Assembly: GCF_001424195.1 (NCBI RefSeq)
Contig: NZ_LMOO01000001.1
Span: forward strand, 974,569 to 1,038,568
DNA length: 64,000 nucleotides
Direction: 5' to 3'
Origin: Cellulomonas sp. Leaf334
Lineage (GTDB): Bacteria; Actinomycetota; Actinomycetes; Actinomycetales; Cellulomonadaceae
Part shown: positions 36,328-45,330 of the stretch, piece by piece
Layout: every line of letters begins with the position of its first letter
Position numbering within the stretch: the stretch's first letter is position 1
Notes under the pieces: generated by a model
What the model saw: the letters and a program-made list of their open reading frames with translations, nothing else
Databases searched by the model: none
What the model was told of the DNA's origin: nothing
Translations under genes and position numbers: made by a program

Positions 36328-38607
36328 TCAGCTCTGGCCCAGGAACTCCTCGCGCCCGTCGGCGAGCTGGACGTCGATCGCGGCGCGCAGGGCCGGCCAC
36401 GCGGTGAGCTCGGGGTCGGCCTCGACCAGTGCCCGCGCGTCCTCACGCGCGCGATCGATGACCGCGCCGTCGCTGACGACGCGCAGGAACCGCAGCGCCC
36501 TGCGCCCGCCGGACTGCGCCGAGCCGAGGACGTCGCCCTCCTTGCGCAGCTCGAGGTCGACGCGTGCGAGCTCGAACCCGTCGGTCGTCGCTGCGAGCGC
36601 GCCCAGTCGCTGCGCCGCCACGGTGCCCTCGGGCGCGTCCGCGACGAGCAGGCACAGCCCCGGAGCGCTCCCCCGGCCCACCCGGCCGCGCAGCTGGTGC
36701 AGCTGGGAGAGCCCGAAGACGTGGGCGTCGAGGATCACCATGATCGTGGCCGCGGGCACGTCGACACCGACCTCGATGACCGTCGTCGACACGAGCACCG
36801 GGGTCTTTCCCGACGCGAAGTCCGCGATCGCCCGGTCCTTGTCCTCGCTCGTCATGCGCCCGTGCAGGAACCCGACCGCGACGCCGCCGAGCCGCGGGTC
36901 GGTCCGCAGCGTCTCGGCGACCTCGAGGACGGCGCGCAGCGGCTTCTTCGGTGCGCGCTGCGCGGCAGCCTGCGCCTCGCCGACGGTCGTCGGCTCGTCG
37001 GGGGCAAGGTCGGCACCGTCGGCACCATCATCGGCCTCCTCGTCGGCGTCGATCCGCGCGCACACGACGAACGCGCGACCGCCGCGCTCGACCTCCTCCC
37101 GGACCCTGCTCCACGTCCGGTCCATCCACGGCCGGTTGTCCGCGGGCACGACGTGGGTGGTGATGCCGCTGCGGCCCGCCGGGACGTGGCGCAGCTCCGA
37201 GATCTCCAGCTCCCCGAACACCGTCATCGCGACGGTGCGAGGGATGGGCGTGGCCGTGGTGACCAGCAGGTGCGGCGTGTTCGCGGCCTTGGCCTGCAGC
37301 CGGCCGCGCTGCTCGACGCCGAACTTGTGCTGCTCGTCGATGACCACGAGCCCGAGGTCCGCGAACTGCACCGGGTCCGACAGCAGCGCGTGCGTGCCGA
37401 CGACGATCCCCGCCTGCCCGCTGGCCGCCTCCAGCAGGTTGCTGCGCCGCTCGGCGGTGCTCTGCGCCCCGGTGAGCAGCGCGACCCGGGTGCCGATCTC
37501 CGAGCCGCCCAGCAGCCCGCCCTCGGCGAGGTCGCCCAGCATCGCCCGGAGGGTGCGCACGTGCTGCCCCGCGAGCACGGACGTGGGTGCCAGCAGCGCG
37601 GCCTGTCCGCCCGCGTCGACGACCTGCAGCATCGCGCGCAGCGCCACGACGGTCTTGCCCGAGCCGACCTCCCCCTGGAGCAGCCGCTGCATCGGGTGCG
37701 CACGCGCCAGGTCGGCGGCGATCTGCTCGCCGGCGGCGACCTGCCCGTCGGTGAGGACGAACGGCAGCCGCGCGTCGAACGCCTCCAGCAGCCCGCCGGA
37801 CCGGGCCGGGCGCGCCGTCGACTCCTCGCGCTGCGCGTGGGCCCGACGACGGGCCAGCTCGGCCTGGAGGACGAACGCCTCCTCGTAGCGCAGACGGGCC
37901 TGGCCCTTGCGCCAGTCCTCCTCGGTCTGCGGCACGTGGACGGCGCGCAGGGCGCTCCAGCGCGACGCGAGGTGACGCTGCTCCCGCACGACGTCCGGCA
38001 CCGGGTCGGACACGTCCTGCTCGGTCAGCGGGTCGAGCGCCGACCGGACGGCCGCCCGGATCTTGTCCGACTCCAGCCCGGCGGTCGCGGGGTAGATCGG
38101 GATCGGCCACTCGGCCTCCTCGAGCGCCACCGCCTCGTCGATCTCGTGCCCGAAGATCGCGTACGTGGGGTTGGCCAGCTGCAGGCGGCCGTTGAAGATG
38201 TTGATCTGCCCGGAGAACAGCCCCAGCGACCCGGGGACCAGACGCTTGACGTGGAAGTCCGCCGCACCGCGGTGCGGCATGAAGATCACCAGGTCGAGCG
38301 TGCGTGAGCCGTCCGTGACCTTCGCCTCGACGCGCGGCTTGCCCGTCCTCTGCGCCAGCTTGACCTCGGCGCTGCGCACCTGGGCGACGAGCGAGACGTT
38401 GCGCCCCACGGCGAGGCTCGCGATGTCGGTGACCTCGCGCGAGTCGGCGTAGCGCCAGGGGTAGTGGGACAGCAGGTCCCCGACCGTCTCGATGCCGAGC
38501 GCCGCGAGCTTCTTCAGCTCGGCGGGCTTGCCCGGCGGTCTCTCGTCGAGCGCGTCGACGTGCGTGTGCACGCTGTCCTGGTACCGGATGCCCTTGCTCG
38601 TCGCCAC
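36328..38607 (-). CDS. recG: ATP-dependent DNA helicase RecG
   Basis: Branch-migration helicase that rescues stalled replication forks. The 759 residues comprise the wedge/OB domain (about 60-155, with VGRNVSLVAQVRSAEVKL), the helicase core with Walker A GEVGSGKT (312-319), DEQH box (424-427), TATPIPRTVAMTVFGELE, and the C-terminal helicase motifs including QLRGRVGRG and the TRG-like end. An insert rich in Asp/Ala (DADEEADDGADGADLAPDE, about 535-555) is unusual but lies in a loop. It begins 2 bases after the DAK2 gene stop. Confidence 0.95.
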   Translation of the reverse strand: MATSKGIRYQDSVHTHVDALDERPPGKPAELKKLAALGIETVGDLLSHYPWRYADSREVTDIASLAVGRNVSLVAQVRSAEVKLAQRTGKPRVEAKVTDGSRTLDLVIFMPHRGAADFHVKRLVPGSLGLFSGQINIFNGRLQLANPTYAIFGHEIDEAVALEEAEWPIPIYPATAGLESDKIRAAVRSALDPLTEQDVSDPVPDVVREQRHLASRWSALRAVHVPQTEEDWRKGQARLRYEEAFVLQAELARRRAHAQREESTARPARSGGLLEAFDARLPFVLTDGQVAAGEQIAADLARAHPMQRLLQGEVGSGKTVVALRAMLQVVDAGGQAALLAPTSVLAGQHVRTLRAMLGDLAEGGLLGGSEIGTRVALLTGAQSTAERRSNLLEAASGQAGIVVGTHALLSDPVQFADLGLVVIDEQHKFGVEQRGRLQAKAANTPHLLVTTATPIPRTVAMTVFGELEISELRHVPAGRSGITTHVVPADNRPWMDRTWSRVREEVERGGRAFVVCARIDADEEADDGADGADLAPDEPTTVGEAQAAAQRAPKKPLRAVLEVAETLRTDPRLGGVAVGFLHGRMTSEDKDRAIADFASGKTPVLVSTTVIEVGVDVPAATIMVILDAHVFGLSQLHQLRGRVGRGSAPGLCLLVADAPEGTVAAQRLGALAATTDGFELARVDLELRKEGDVLGSAQSGGRRALRFLRVVSDGAVIDRAREDARALVEADPELTAWPALRAAIDVQLADGREEFLGQS

Positions 38608-38609
38608 GG

Positions 38610-40127
38610 TCAGTCCAGCCCCAGCACGAGAGCGGGGCCGTGCCCCGTCGGCCCGACCGCGGTGACCTCGACGCCGGGGTGGTGCGTCGCGAGGTGGGCG
38701 ACGACCGCGTCGAGCAGCTCGTCGTCCGGAGCGTCGCGCCACAGCATCGTCAGGCTCTCGGCCGGGGTGGTGCGAGGTGCCCGGACGAGGGCGTCGACGA
38801 CCTCGGTCGCGACGGCTGGCGAGGCGACGTCGACGGTGCCGAGACGTCCCAGCGCCGCCTGCGCCGCCGCGCGCCCCTGGGCCGTCGGACCCTCGCCGGC
38901 GAGCGCCAGCGACGCGACCACCGCGCGTACCTCGTCGGACGCGTCGAGCGTCTCGACGAGCACGCCCGGGACGGACGGCTGCGTCGAGGCCTCCGTCCCC
39001 GTCCCCGGCAGGAGGACCACGTGCGCCGCTCCCGTGTCCGTGACGGCGCGCTCGAGGTGCTCGGACCGGACGGGCGCCTCGGGGCAGCGGACCAGGACGA
39101 CCGCACCCATCGCGGCGTACCACGCCGCCAGGTCGGGCGCCGCGGTGCAGACCACGACGCCCCACCGCTCCCGACCGTCCGCCCGGTCGTGCAGGGCCGA
39201 CCCGCCCGCGTGCGCTCCGGCCAGCAGGCGGACGAGGACCTGCTCGCGCCGGCCGAGCGCAGCAGCAGCGATCGCGGCGGTCGGCTGGTCGGTGTGGACG
39301 TGCACGTGCCACCACCCGTCCCCACCGACGACGGCCACGGAGTCGCCGAGCCCACCCATCCGTCGCCGGAGCTCCGCGCCGGTGTCGGCCACCGCTGCAC
39401 CGCCGGCACCGTCATCGCTGACCAGCAGCATGACCTCGTAGGCACCGCCGCTCGGTCCGACCGTCGCGTGCTGCGCGGCACTCGTGGGCAACCAGTCGAG
39501 CGGGACGTGCACGGGCCGCTCCTCGCCGACGCAGCGGGCGAGCGCGTCCAGGACGACCAGCAGGGCGCAGGCGCCGGCGTCCAGCACGCGAGCGGCACGC
39601 AGCACCGGGTGCAGGGCGCTGATCCGCCGGAGGGCACGCAGCGCCTCCGCGACCGCCTCGGCGAGCATCGTCGGCAGGTCCGCTCCCGCGTCGGCCGCGC
39701 TCGACGCGGCCACCGAGACGACGTCCGCGAGCGTGAGGACCGTGCCTTCCTGCGGCTCGACGGTCGCCTCCCGGGCCGCCCGTGCCGCCACCGCCAGGGC
39801 CTCGGCCACCTCGCGTGCACCCGCCTGCGCGGGCAGCGCCCGGGCGAAGCCCGTCAGGTACTGGCTGATGATGACGCCCGAGTTGCCGCGCGCCGCGAGC
39901 AGCGCGCCCCGGCCGAACGCTCGCGCCACCTCCGTCGCCAGGGCGTCCGCCGGTGCGTGGGCGACCGCGTCCGCGCCGCCCACGACGGTCAGCAGGACGT
40001 TCGTGCCCGTGTCGGAGTCGGCGACCGGGAAGACGTTGACGGCGTCGATCCGGTCCGCCGCCACCTCGAGCGCCGTCCGTGCCGCCGCCGCCCAGGCGCG
40101 CACCGCCGCTGCCTCCAGCAGATCCAC
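38610..40127 (-). CDS. DAK2-domain protein, FakA-like
   Basis: A 505-residue protein with an N-terminal DhaL/DAK2 nucleotide-binding domain (about 1-190: NVFPVADSDTGTN at 31-43, GNSGVIISQYLTGFARAL) and a C-terminal DegV/EDD-like region. FakA proteins activate fatty acids with a FakB partner. No fakB lies here, and many actinobacterial members have no assigned substrate. Two adjacent GTG codons are possible starts (40130 or 40127); GTG 40127 has better spacing to GGAGG. It precedes recG, a common order. Confidence 0.85.
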   Translation of the reverse strand: MDLLEAAAVRAWAAAARTALEVAADRIDAVNVFPVADSDTGTNVLLTVVGGADAVAHAPADALATEVARAFGRGALLAARGNSGVIISQYLTGFARALPAQAGAREVAEALAVAARAAREATVEPQEGTVLTLADVVSVAASSAADAGADLPTMLAEAVAEALRALRRISALHPVLRAARVLDAGACALLVVLDALARCVGEERPVHVPLDWLPTSAAQHATVGPSGGAYEVMLLVSDDGAGGAAVADTGAELRRRMGGLGDSVAVVGGDGWWHVHVHTDQPTAAIAAAALGRREQVLVRLLAGAHAGGSALHDRADGRERWGVVVCTAAPDLAAWYAAMGAVVLVRCPEAPVRSEHLERAVTDTGAAHVVLLPGTGTEASTQPSVPGVLVETLDASDEVRAVVASLALAGEGPTAQGRAAAQAALGRLGTVDVASPAVATEVVDALVRAPRTTPAESLTMLWRDAPDDELLDAVVAHLATHHPGVEVTAVGPTGHGPALVLGLD

Positions 40128-40206
40128 CACACCTCCGCCGTGTCGTCCCGCTGCAGCACCATCATCGCCAGAGCCGAGGCACCACCCTGCCTCATCCCAC
40201 CCACAT

Positions 40207-40235
40207 TTGGGTCGACGTGCCCGATGGGCTAGTCT
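40207..40235 (+). promoter_or_regulatory. Likely promoter of rpmB
   Basis: A -35 TTGGGT (40207-40212), a 17-base spacer and a -10 TAGTCT (40230-40235) precede rpmB, leaving a leader of about 155 bases. It is divergent from the DAK2 gene. Confidence 0.6.
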
Positions 40236-40394
40236 TGAGCGGTTGTCCGGCCTCGCTGGACACTGGTGGTGCCCGGTGGCGGCCCCCGAATCCTCGTCCG
40301 GAAACGGTATGGAGACGGTGTCGCTCGTGCGCCCCGACCCCTGACTTCGCCGCACACGCGGCTCATGATCCGCAAAGAGCAACAGGAGAAGACC

Positions 40395-40586
40395 GTGGCT
40401 GCCAACTGCGACGTCTGCGCCAAGGGCCCGAGCTTCGGGCACAGCATCTCGCACTCGCACGTGCGCACGAAGCGGCGCTGGAACCCGAACATCCAGCGCG
40501 TGCGTGCCGTCGTCGCGGGGACGCCCAAGCGTCTCAACGTGTGCACGTCGTGCCTCAAGGCCGGCAAGGTGCAGCGCGCCGTCTGA
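40395..40586 (+). CDS. rpmB: 50S ribosomal protein L28
   Basis: The 63-residue L28 reads AANCDVCAKGPSFGHSISHS at its start and then HVRTKRRWNPNIQ. Cys5/Cys8 and the later CTSC pair make this the zinc-binding form. GTG 40395 follows AGGAGAAGACC; the upstream part of the open frame is not L28 sequence. Confidence 0.96.
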   Translation: MAANCDVCAKGPSFGHSISHSHVRTKRRWNPNIQRVRAVVAGTPKRLNVCTSCLKAGKVQRAV

Positions 40587-40603
40587 CGTCGACCCGACGC
40601 ATC

Positions 40604-40637
40604 GAAGGCCCGTGAGGTTGTCACCTCGCGGGCCTTC
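40604..40637 (+). terminator. Hairpin terminator after rpmB
   Basis: A 15-bp stem (GAAGGCCCGTGAGGT with a complement that has one T-G wobble) and a 4-base loop lie 17 bases after the rpmB stop and just before the next acetyltransferase gene. Confidence 0.75.
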
Positions 40638-40670
40638 GTCATGCCCGGTCCGTGTGGCAGGGTGACGTCC

Positions 40671-41195
40671 ATGGTGGAGCAGCTGGACGAGGTGACGATC
40701 CGTGTCGCCACCGAGGGGGACGCCGCAGGCATCGCCCGGGTGCACGTGCGGTCCTGGCAGGAGGCGTACGCGGGCATCGTGCCCGACGCGTACCTCGCCT
40801 CCCTGGACGCCGACGCGCGCCTGGCGCAGTGGCGCACGTACCTGCGCGAAGGTCCCGGGGACGAGATCCATACCTGGGTGGCCCTCTCGGGCGACCGCGT
40901 GGTCGGCTTCGTGACCGTCGGGCCCAGCCGCGACGACGACGCGCGACGCGGTGACCGCGAGATCTTCTCGATCTACCTCGACCCGGGCACCTGGGGCCAC
41001 GGTGTCGCGCGTGACCTCATGCGGACCGTGATCGCGGAGATCGGCGAGAAGACCACGGTCACGCTCTGGGTCCTCGCGGACAACGAGCGTGCGCGGCACT
41101 TCTACCGTCGGCACGGCTTCCAGGCCGACGGTGTCGACCGGTACGACGACATCGGTGGCGCGAGCCTGCTCGAGGTCCGCTACCGCCGCGGCTGA
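40671..41195 (+). CDS. GNAT-family N-acetyltransferase
   Basis: A 174-residue GNAT protein from ATG 40671 (MVEQLDEVTIRVAT). An upstream ATG (40641) overlaps the rpmB terminator region and is less likely. It shows the N-terminal VRSWQEAYAGIVPDAYL of the subgroup, motif A IFSIYLDPGTWGHGVARDLM (about 97-116), then TLWVLADNERARHFYRRHGF. The substrate is unknown. Its 3' end faces thiL with 3 bases between. Confidence 0.87.
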   Translation: MVEQLDEVTIRVATEGDAAGIARVHVRSWQEAYAGIVPDAYLASLDADARLAQWRTYLREGPGDEIHTWVALSGDRVVGFVTVGPSRDDDARRGDREIFSIYLDPGTWGHGVARDLMRTVIAEIGEKTTVTLWVLADNERARHFYRRHGFQADGVDRYDDIGGASLLEVRYRRG

Positions 41196-41198
41196 GCC

Positions 41199-42179
41199 TC
41201 ACCCCGCGAAGTGGTCCCACCCGGACCGCGCGGGTGCCGGGACGCCGTCGACGCTCACCCCGGAGCCCTCCCCCACGCGACCGACGGCCCGGAACGGCGC
41301 AGGCAGCGGGGAGCCGGCGGGGAACGTCGCCAGCAGGCCGTGGTCCTCCCCACCGTCGAGGACCCAACGCTCCGCGACGCCGCCGAGCTCGCCCGCGACG
41401 CTGCGCAGCCGGTCCCGGTCCGCGGCGAACGCGGGCGCGTCCAGGTCGATCCGCACCCCGCTGGCGCGCGCGATCCGGCCCGCGTCGCGCAGCAGCCCGT
41501 CGGACACGTCGAGCATCGCCGTCGCGCCCGCCGCTGCGGCGACCGGCCCGGCAGCCAGCGGTGCGACGGGGTGCAGGTGAGCGTCCACCAGCGCCCGGTC
41601 CAGCTCCGGACGACCCGCCTCCAGCAGCGCGAGACCGGCCGCAGACCGTCCGACCACCCCTGCGTGCGCGACGACGTCCCCCGGCCGGGCACCCGAGCGC
41701 AGGACCGGCGCACGCCCGGCGAGGTCGCCGTGCGCGGTGACGGCCACGACGACGACCGGCCCGCCGGACAGGTCGCCGCCGACGACACCGACGCCGAGCG
41801 GCGCACACTCGGCGGCCAGCCCGCGCGCCAGCCCTTCGACCCACGACACCGGCAGGTCCCCCGGGATCACCAGGCACACGACGAGGCTCGTGGGCCGTGC
41901 GCCCATCGCGGCGACGTCGGCCAGGTTCTGCACCGCGGCACGCCGGCCGACGTCCTCGCCGGAGGACCACGTCCGGCGGAAGTGCCGGTCCTCGACCAGC
42001 ACGTCGGTCGTGACGACGAACCGGCCGTCGGGAGCGGCCACGACCGCGGCGTCGTCGCCCGGCGGCACGTGCGTGTCGGCGCCGACCGGCAGGAGCGGGA
42101 AGATGCGGGCGAGGAGGGCGTCCTCGGACAGCTCCGCGACGAGGAGGTCGTCGGACGCTGCGGGGGTGTCGGCGGTCAC
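41199..42179 (-). CDS. thiL: Thiamine-monophosphate kinase ThiL
   Basis: ATP-dependent phosphorylation of thiamine monophosphate to thiamine diphosphate. The 326 residues belong to the PurM/ThiL fold: PPGDDAAVV with the nucleotide/metal aspartates, TTDVLVEDRHF (about 62-72), NLADVAAMGARPTSLVV, VVGGDLSGG, and LDVSDGLLRDAGRIA. GTG 42179 is the start. A DUF3515 gene is divergent; the pairing with rpmB and ddl is conserved in actinobacteria. Confidence 0.94.
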   Translation of the reverse strand: MTADTPAASDDLLVAELSEDALLARIFPLLPVGADTHVPPGDDAAVVAAPDGRFVVTTDVLVEDRHFRRTWSSGEDVGRRAAVQNLADVAAMGARPTSLVVCLVIPGDLPVSWVEGLARGLAAECAPLGVGVVGGDLSGGPVVVVAVTAHGDLAGRAPVLRSGARPGDVVAHAGVVGRSAAGLALLEAGRPELDRALVDAHLHPVAPLAAGPVAAAAGATAMLDVSDGLLRDAGRIARASGVRIDLDAPAFAADRDRLRSVAGELGGVAERWVLDGGEDHGLLATFPAGSPLPAPFRAVGRVGEGSGVSVDGVPAPARSGWDHFAG

Positions 42180-42226
42180 CCGGACACGGTAGAGGTTCGG
42201 CGCTGCCCCCGGGTTACGGTGAGCCG

Positions 42227-42694
42227 GTGCCCCGGATCCGCTCCCTGATCGCCCCCGTCGTCGGCGTCGTGGCCCTCGGCGGGTGCGCCGCCGCCGTCCC
42301 CGTCGAGGTGGCCCCGCACGCGACCGAGCCGGTGTGCGCCAGCGTCGTCCTGGCGATGCCCGACTCGCTCGGCGACGGGTTGCCGCAGCGGGAGACCACG
42401 GCCCAGGCGACGACCGCGTGGGGCACCCCGGCGGCGCCCGTCGTCCTGCGCTGCGGCGTCGAGCCGCTCGGGCCGACGACGGAGCACTGCCAGACCGTGG
42501 AGACACCGGGCGGGGTCAGCGTCGACTGGGTCGTGCTGGAGGGCGACGACGGCTGGACGTTCACCACCTACGGGCGCGAACCGGCCGTCGAGCTGCACGT
42601 CCCGGCGGAGGTCGCCGAGCAGCGCTCGACGGCGTTCGTCGACCAGCTGGGCCCGGCGGTCGCCCTGACCGAGCAGGTCCGCTCCTGCGTGTAG
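42227..42694 (+). CDS. DUF3515 family lipoprotein
   Basis: A 155-residue protein with a signal peptide ending in a lipobox LGGC (Cys20), so it is probably anchored to the outer face of the membrane. The family body contains LRCGVEPLGPTTEHC (about 78-92) and conserved cysteines near the start and end (Cys37 and Cys154) that may pair. DUF3515 genes next to thiL and ddl are typical of actinobacteria; the function is not known. Its TAG ends 4 bases from the convergent desaturase stop. Confidence 0.85.
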   Translation: MPRIRSLIAPVVGVVALGGCAAAVPVEVAPHATEPVCASVVLAMPDSLGDGLPQRETTAQATTAWGTPAAPVVLRCGVEPLGPTTEHCQTVETPGGVSVDWVVLEGDDGWTFTTYGREPAVELHVPAEVAEQRSTAFVDQLGPAVALTEQVRSCV

Positions 42695-42698
42695 CCCG

Positions 42699-43778
42699 TC
42701 AGCGCCCGTACTGGGCGGCGACCGGGCAGTCGAACGCGGCCCGGTCGGCCAGACCGACGCGGTTGAGGTACGCGACGATGATCTTGTACGACCGGAAGAA
42801 CCCGACCTCGGTGTACTTCACGCCGAGCTGCTCGCAGTAGTCCCGCACGACGGGCTGCACGTGCTTGAGGTTCGGTCGGGGCATGCTGGGGAACAGGTGG
42901 TGCTCGACCTGGTAGTTCAGGCCACCCATCACGAAGTCGACGGCCACGCCGCCCTTGATGTTCCGGGACGTGAGGACCTGCCGACGCAGGAAGTCGACCT
43001 TCATCCCGGCCGGGATGATCGGCATGCCCTTGTGGTTCGGCGCGAACGAGCCGCCGAGCAGGACACCGAACAGGGCCATCTGCACCCCGATGAACGCGAA
43101 GGCCTTGCTGGGCGGGAGCAGGTAGAACAAGGCTCCGACGTACAGGGCGAGCCGGGTGATCACGATGGGCGCCTCGACCCAGCGGTGCGGCACGGGCTCC
43201 TTGGCGAGCAGCAGGCGGACGCTGGAGATGTGCAGGCTCAGCCCCTCGAGCATGAGGAGCGGGAAGAAGAACCAGCCCTGGTTGCGGCCGAACCAGCCCT
43301 TGAGCCCGGTGCGGGTGTCCAGGACGTCCGACGTCCACACGACGACCCCGGGCGCGATGTCCGGGTCCGTGCCCTGCTGGTTCGGGGAGGCGTGGTGCCG
43401 GTTGTGCTTGTTGCGCCACCAGGTGTGGCTGAGACCGGCGAACGCCCCGGCCAGGATCCGGGACGTCCAGTCGTTCCAGGGGCCGGAGACGAAGATCTGG
43501 CGGTGCGCGCTGTCGTGGCCGAGGAACGCGATCTGCGTGAGCACGAGGGCGAGCCCGGCGGCGACCGCGAGCTGCCACCACGAGTTGCCGACGAGGACCA
43601 CGGCGACCCAGATGCCCGCGAACGCCAGGACGGCGGCGATCAGGCGCGTCCAGTAGTAGCCGTAGCGGCGCTTCAGCAGGCCGGACTCACGCACGTAGGC
43701 CGCGAGCGCGGTGTAGTCCTGGGCGTTCTTGCCCACGCGCGCCGCAGCGGCGGGGGGCGGGGAGACGGCGGCGCTCAC
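42699..43778 (-). CDS. Membrane fatty acid desaturase
   Basis: A 359-residue di-iron acyl desaturase. The three histidine boxes are HDSAH (88-92), HNRHH (125-129) and QVEHH (290-294). The Gln-type third box and length resemble acyl-lipid/front-end desaturases, although no cytochrome b5 domain is fused. Four transmembrane segments are visible. Start GTG 43778. About 220 bases upstream lies a TACG-N4-CGTA inverted repeat near a TTGACG element, a possible repressor site. It probably introduces double bonds into membrane lipids; the regiospecificity is not readable. Confidence 0.9.
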   Translation of the reverse strand: MSAAVSPPPAAAARVGKNAQDYTALAAYVRESGLLKRRYGYYWTRLIAAVLAFAGIWVAVVLVGNSWWQLAVAAGLALVLTQIAFLGHDSAHRQIFVSGPWNDWTSRILAGAFAGLSHTWWRNKHNRHHASPNQQGTDPDIAPGVVVWTSDVLDTRTGLKGWFGRNQGWFFFPLLMLEGLSLHISSVRLLLAKEPVPHRWVEAPIVITRLALYVGALFYLLPPSKAFAFIGVQMALFGVLLGGSFAPNHKGMPIIPAGMKVDFLRRQVLTSRNIKGGVAVDFVMGGLNYQVEHHLFPSMPRPNLKHVQPVVRDYCEQLGVKYTEVGFFRSYKIIVAYLNRVGLADRAAFDCPVAAQYGR

Positions 43779-43999
43779 GCGAGGCGACCGGGAACGGTGT
43801 CGACGGAGAGGCGACGCGGTGAGGCGGCGTGGGGAGCACCCATGACGGTCACGACCGATCTGCGGAGAGCCGTCACTGCGTGTCGGCCAGGCGGCGCAGC
43901 CCCGACCCGGGGTGCGGTGGGGCGCCCGGAGGACGTCCCGGTCGTGCGGGGAGCGAGTGCGGCCACGGCTGTGGCGTTCTTGCCCGATCCGTCAAGACC

Positions 44000-44011
44000 T
44001 ACGGAAGCGTA
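44000..44011 (-). promoter_or_regulatory. Candidate operator and promoter of the desaturase gene
   Basis: TACGGAAGCGTA (44000-44011) is a TACG-N4-CGTA inverted repeat extended on its flanks (GTTACG...CGTAGG on the other strand). A TTGACG hexamer (43990-43995, minus strand) follows at once and could be a -35, so a bound protein would block RNA polymerase. Palindromes of this type precede desaturase genes in other actinobacteria and are bound there by TetR-type regulators; the link here is inference. Confidence 0.5.
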
Positions 44012-44038
44012 ACCTGCGCGGCTGGGAACGCCCACAGG

Positions 44039-45220
44039 TCACCGCAGCCCGGTGGGGCGCGCGAGCGCCAGGCGCAGCAGCTCGTCCACCAGCTCGGCGT
44101 AGCCGACGCCGGAGGCCTCCCACAGCCGGGGGTACATCGAGTACGGCGTGAACCCCGGCATGGTGTTGATCTCGTTGACGACCACACCGCCGTCCGGGGT
44201 CACGAAGACGTCGACGCGGGCGAGCCCTTCGCACCCGACGGCCTCGAACGTCCGCACGGCCACGTCGCGCACGGCCTCGACGATCCCCTCGGGCAGGTCC
44301 GCCGGGCACGCGAGCGTGACGCCGGCCTCGTCGAGGTACTTCGCCTCGAAGTCGTAGAAGGTGTGCCGAGGGTCGGTGACGACGATCTCGCCGGGGAGCG
44401 ACGCGCGCGCCCGGTCGCCGTCGTGGCCGCCGAGCACCCCGCACTCGATCTCGCGTCCGACGATCGCGGCCTCGACGATGATCTTCGGGTCGTGCACGGC
44501 GGCGGCGGCGATGGCGGCCGGCAGGTCGGCCAGGTCCGTCACGCGGGAGATCCCCAGGCTGGAGCCGGCGCGGGCGGGCTTGACGAACACCGGCAGCCCG
44601 AGCTCGGCGATCCGTGCGGTGACTCCGTCGGGGTCGCGGTCGAGCTCGCCCGGGAGCACGACGCGGAACGGGCCGACGGGCAGCCCGTGGCCGGCGAGGA
44701 CGAGCTTCATCATGTGCTTGTCCATGCCGACCGCGGAGGCGAGCACCCCGGCGCCCACGTAGCGCACGTCGGCGAGCTCGAGCAGGCCCTGCAGCGTGCC
44801 GTCCTCACCGAACGGTCCGTGCAGCAGCGGGAAGACGACGTCGACCTCGCCGAGCACACGCGGCAGCCGGCCCGCCTCGAGCACCTGGACGTCACGGTCG
44901 TCCACGGCCTGCGGGAGCAGCACGTGCGCGGCGGTGTCCTCCACCTGCGGCAGGTGCCCGTCGGAGATCGCCCAGCGCTCGGGGTCGTCGTCGGCGAGCA
45001 CCCAGCGACCGGCCGGCGTGATGCCCACGGCGAGGACGTCGTAGCGGTCGCGGTCGATGGCGCGCAGCACGCCGCCGGCGGTCGCGCAGCTGATCGCGTG
45101 CTCGCCGGAGCGCCCGCCGAACAGGACCATCACACGGGGGCGGCGGCCGCTCCCGGGGATCTGTCCACGGGTCTGAGTGGGGGTCTGGTCGTGGCCCGAG
45201 GGCTCGGAGGTGGCGTCCAT
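44039..45220 (-). CDS. ddl: D-alanine--D-alanine ligase
   Basis: ATP-grasp ligase making D-Ala-D-Ala for peptidoglycan. The 393 residues show GGRSGEHAISC (35-45), LLHGPFGEDGTLQGLLEL, GMDKHMMK, the ATP-grasp segment PVFVKPARAGSSLGISRV and the metal/product motif VNEINTMPGFTPYSMYP. From ATG 45220 a polar N-terminal extension of about 25 residues precedes the fold. It is divergent from the PLP enzyme gene. Confidence 0.96.
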   Translation of the reverse strand: MDATSEPSGHDQTPTQTRGQIPGSGRRPRVMVLFGGRSGEHAISCATAGGVLRAIDRDRYDVLAVGITPAGRWVLADDDPERWAISDGHLPQVEDTAAHVLLPQAVDDRDVQVLEAGRLPRVLGEVDVVFPLLHGPFGEDGTLQGLLELADVRYVGAGVLASAVGMDKHMMKLVLAGHGLPVGPFRVVLPGELDRDPDGVTARIAELGLPVFVKPARAGSSLGISRVTDLADLPAAIAAAAVHDPKIIVEAAIVGREIECGVLGGHDGDRARASLPGEIVVTDPRHTFYDFEAKYLDEAGVTLACPADLPEGIVEAVRDVAVRTFEAVGCEGLARVDVFVTPDGGVVVNEINTMPGFTPYSMYPRLWEASGVGYAELVDELLRLALARPTGLR

Positions 45221-45330
45221 CGCGCCCGACCCTACCCGGCGAGGACGGCTCGTCAGGGCCGTCCGGGGGATCGGTGGACGCATCCGTGGGTCAGCCCACC
45301 GCTGCCTCCGAGGGGAGGCCCCCGGGTAAC

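Noticed and set aside
43775..44035. 86-codon frame on the minus strand overlapping the desaturase start by 4 bases
   Set aside because: It spans the likely promoter and operator of the desaturase, has no recognisable sequence and starts upstream of the palindrome.
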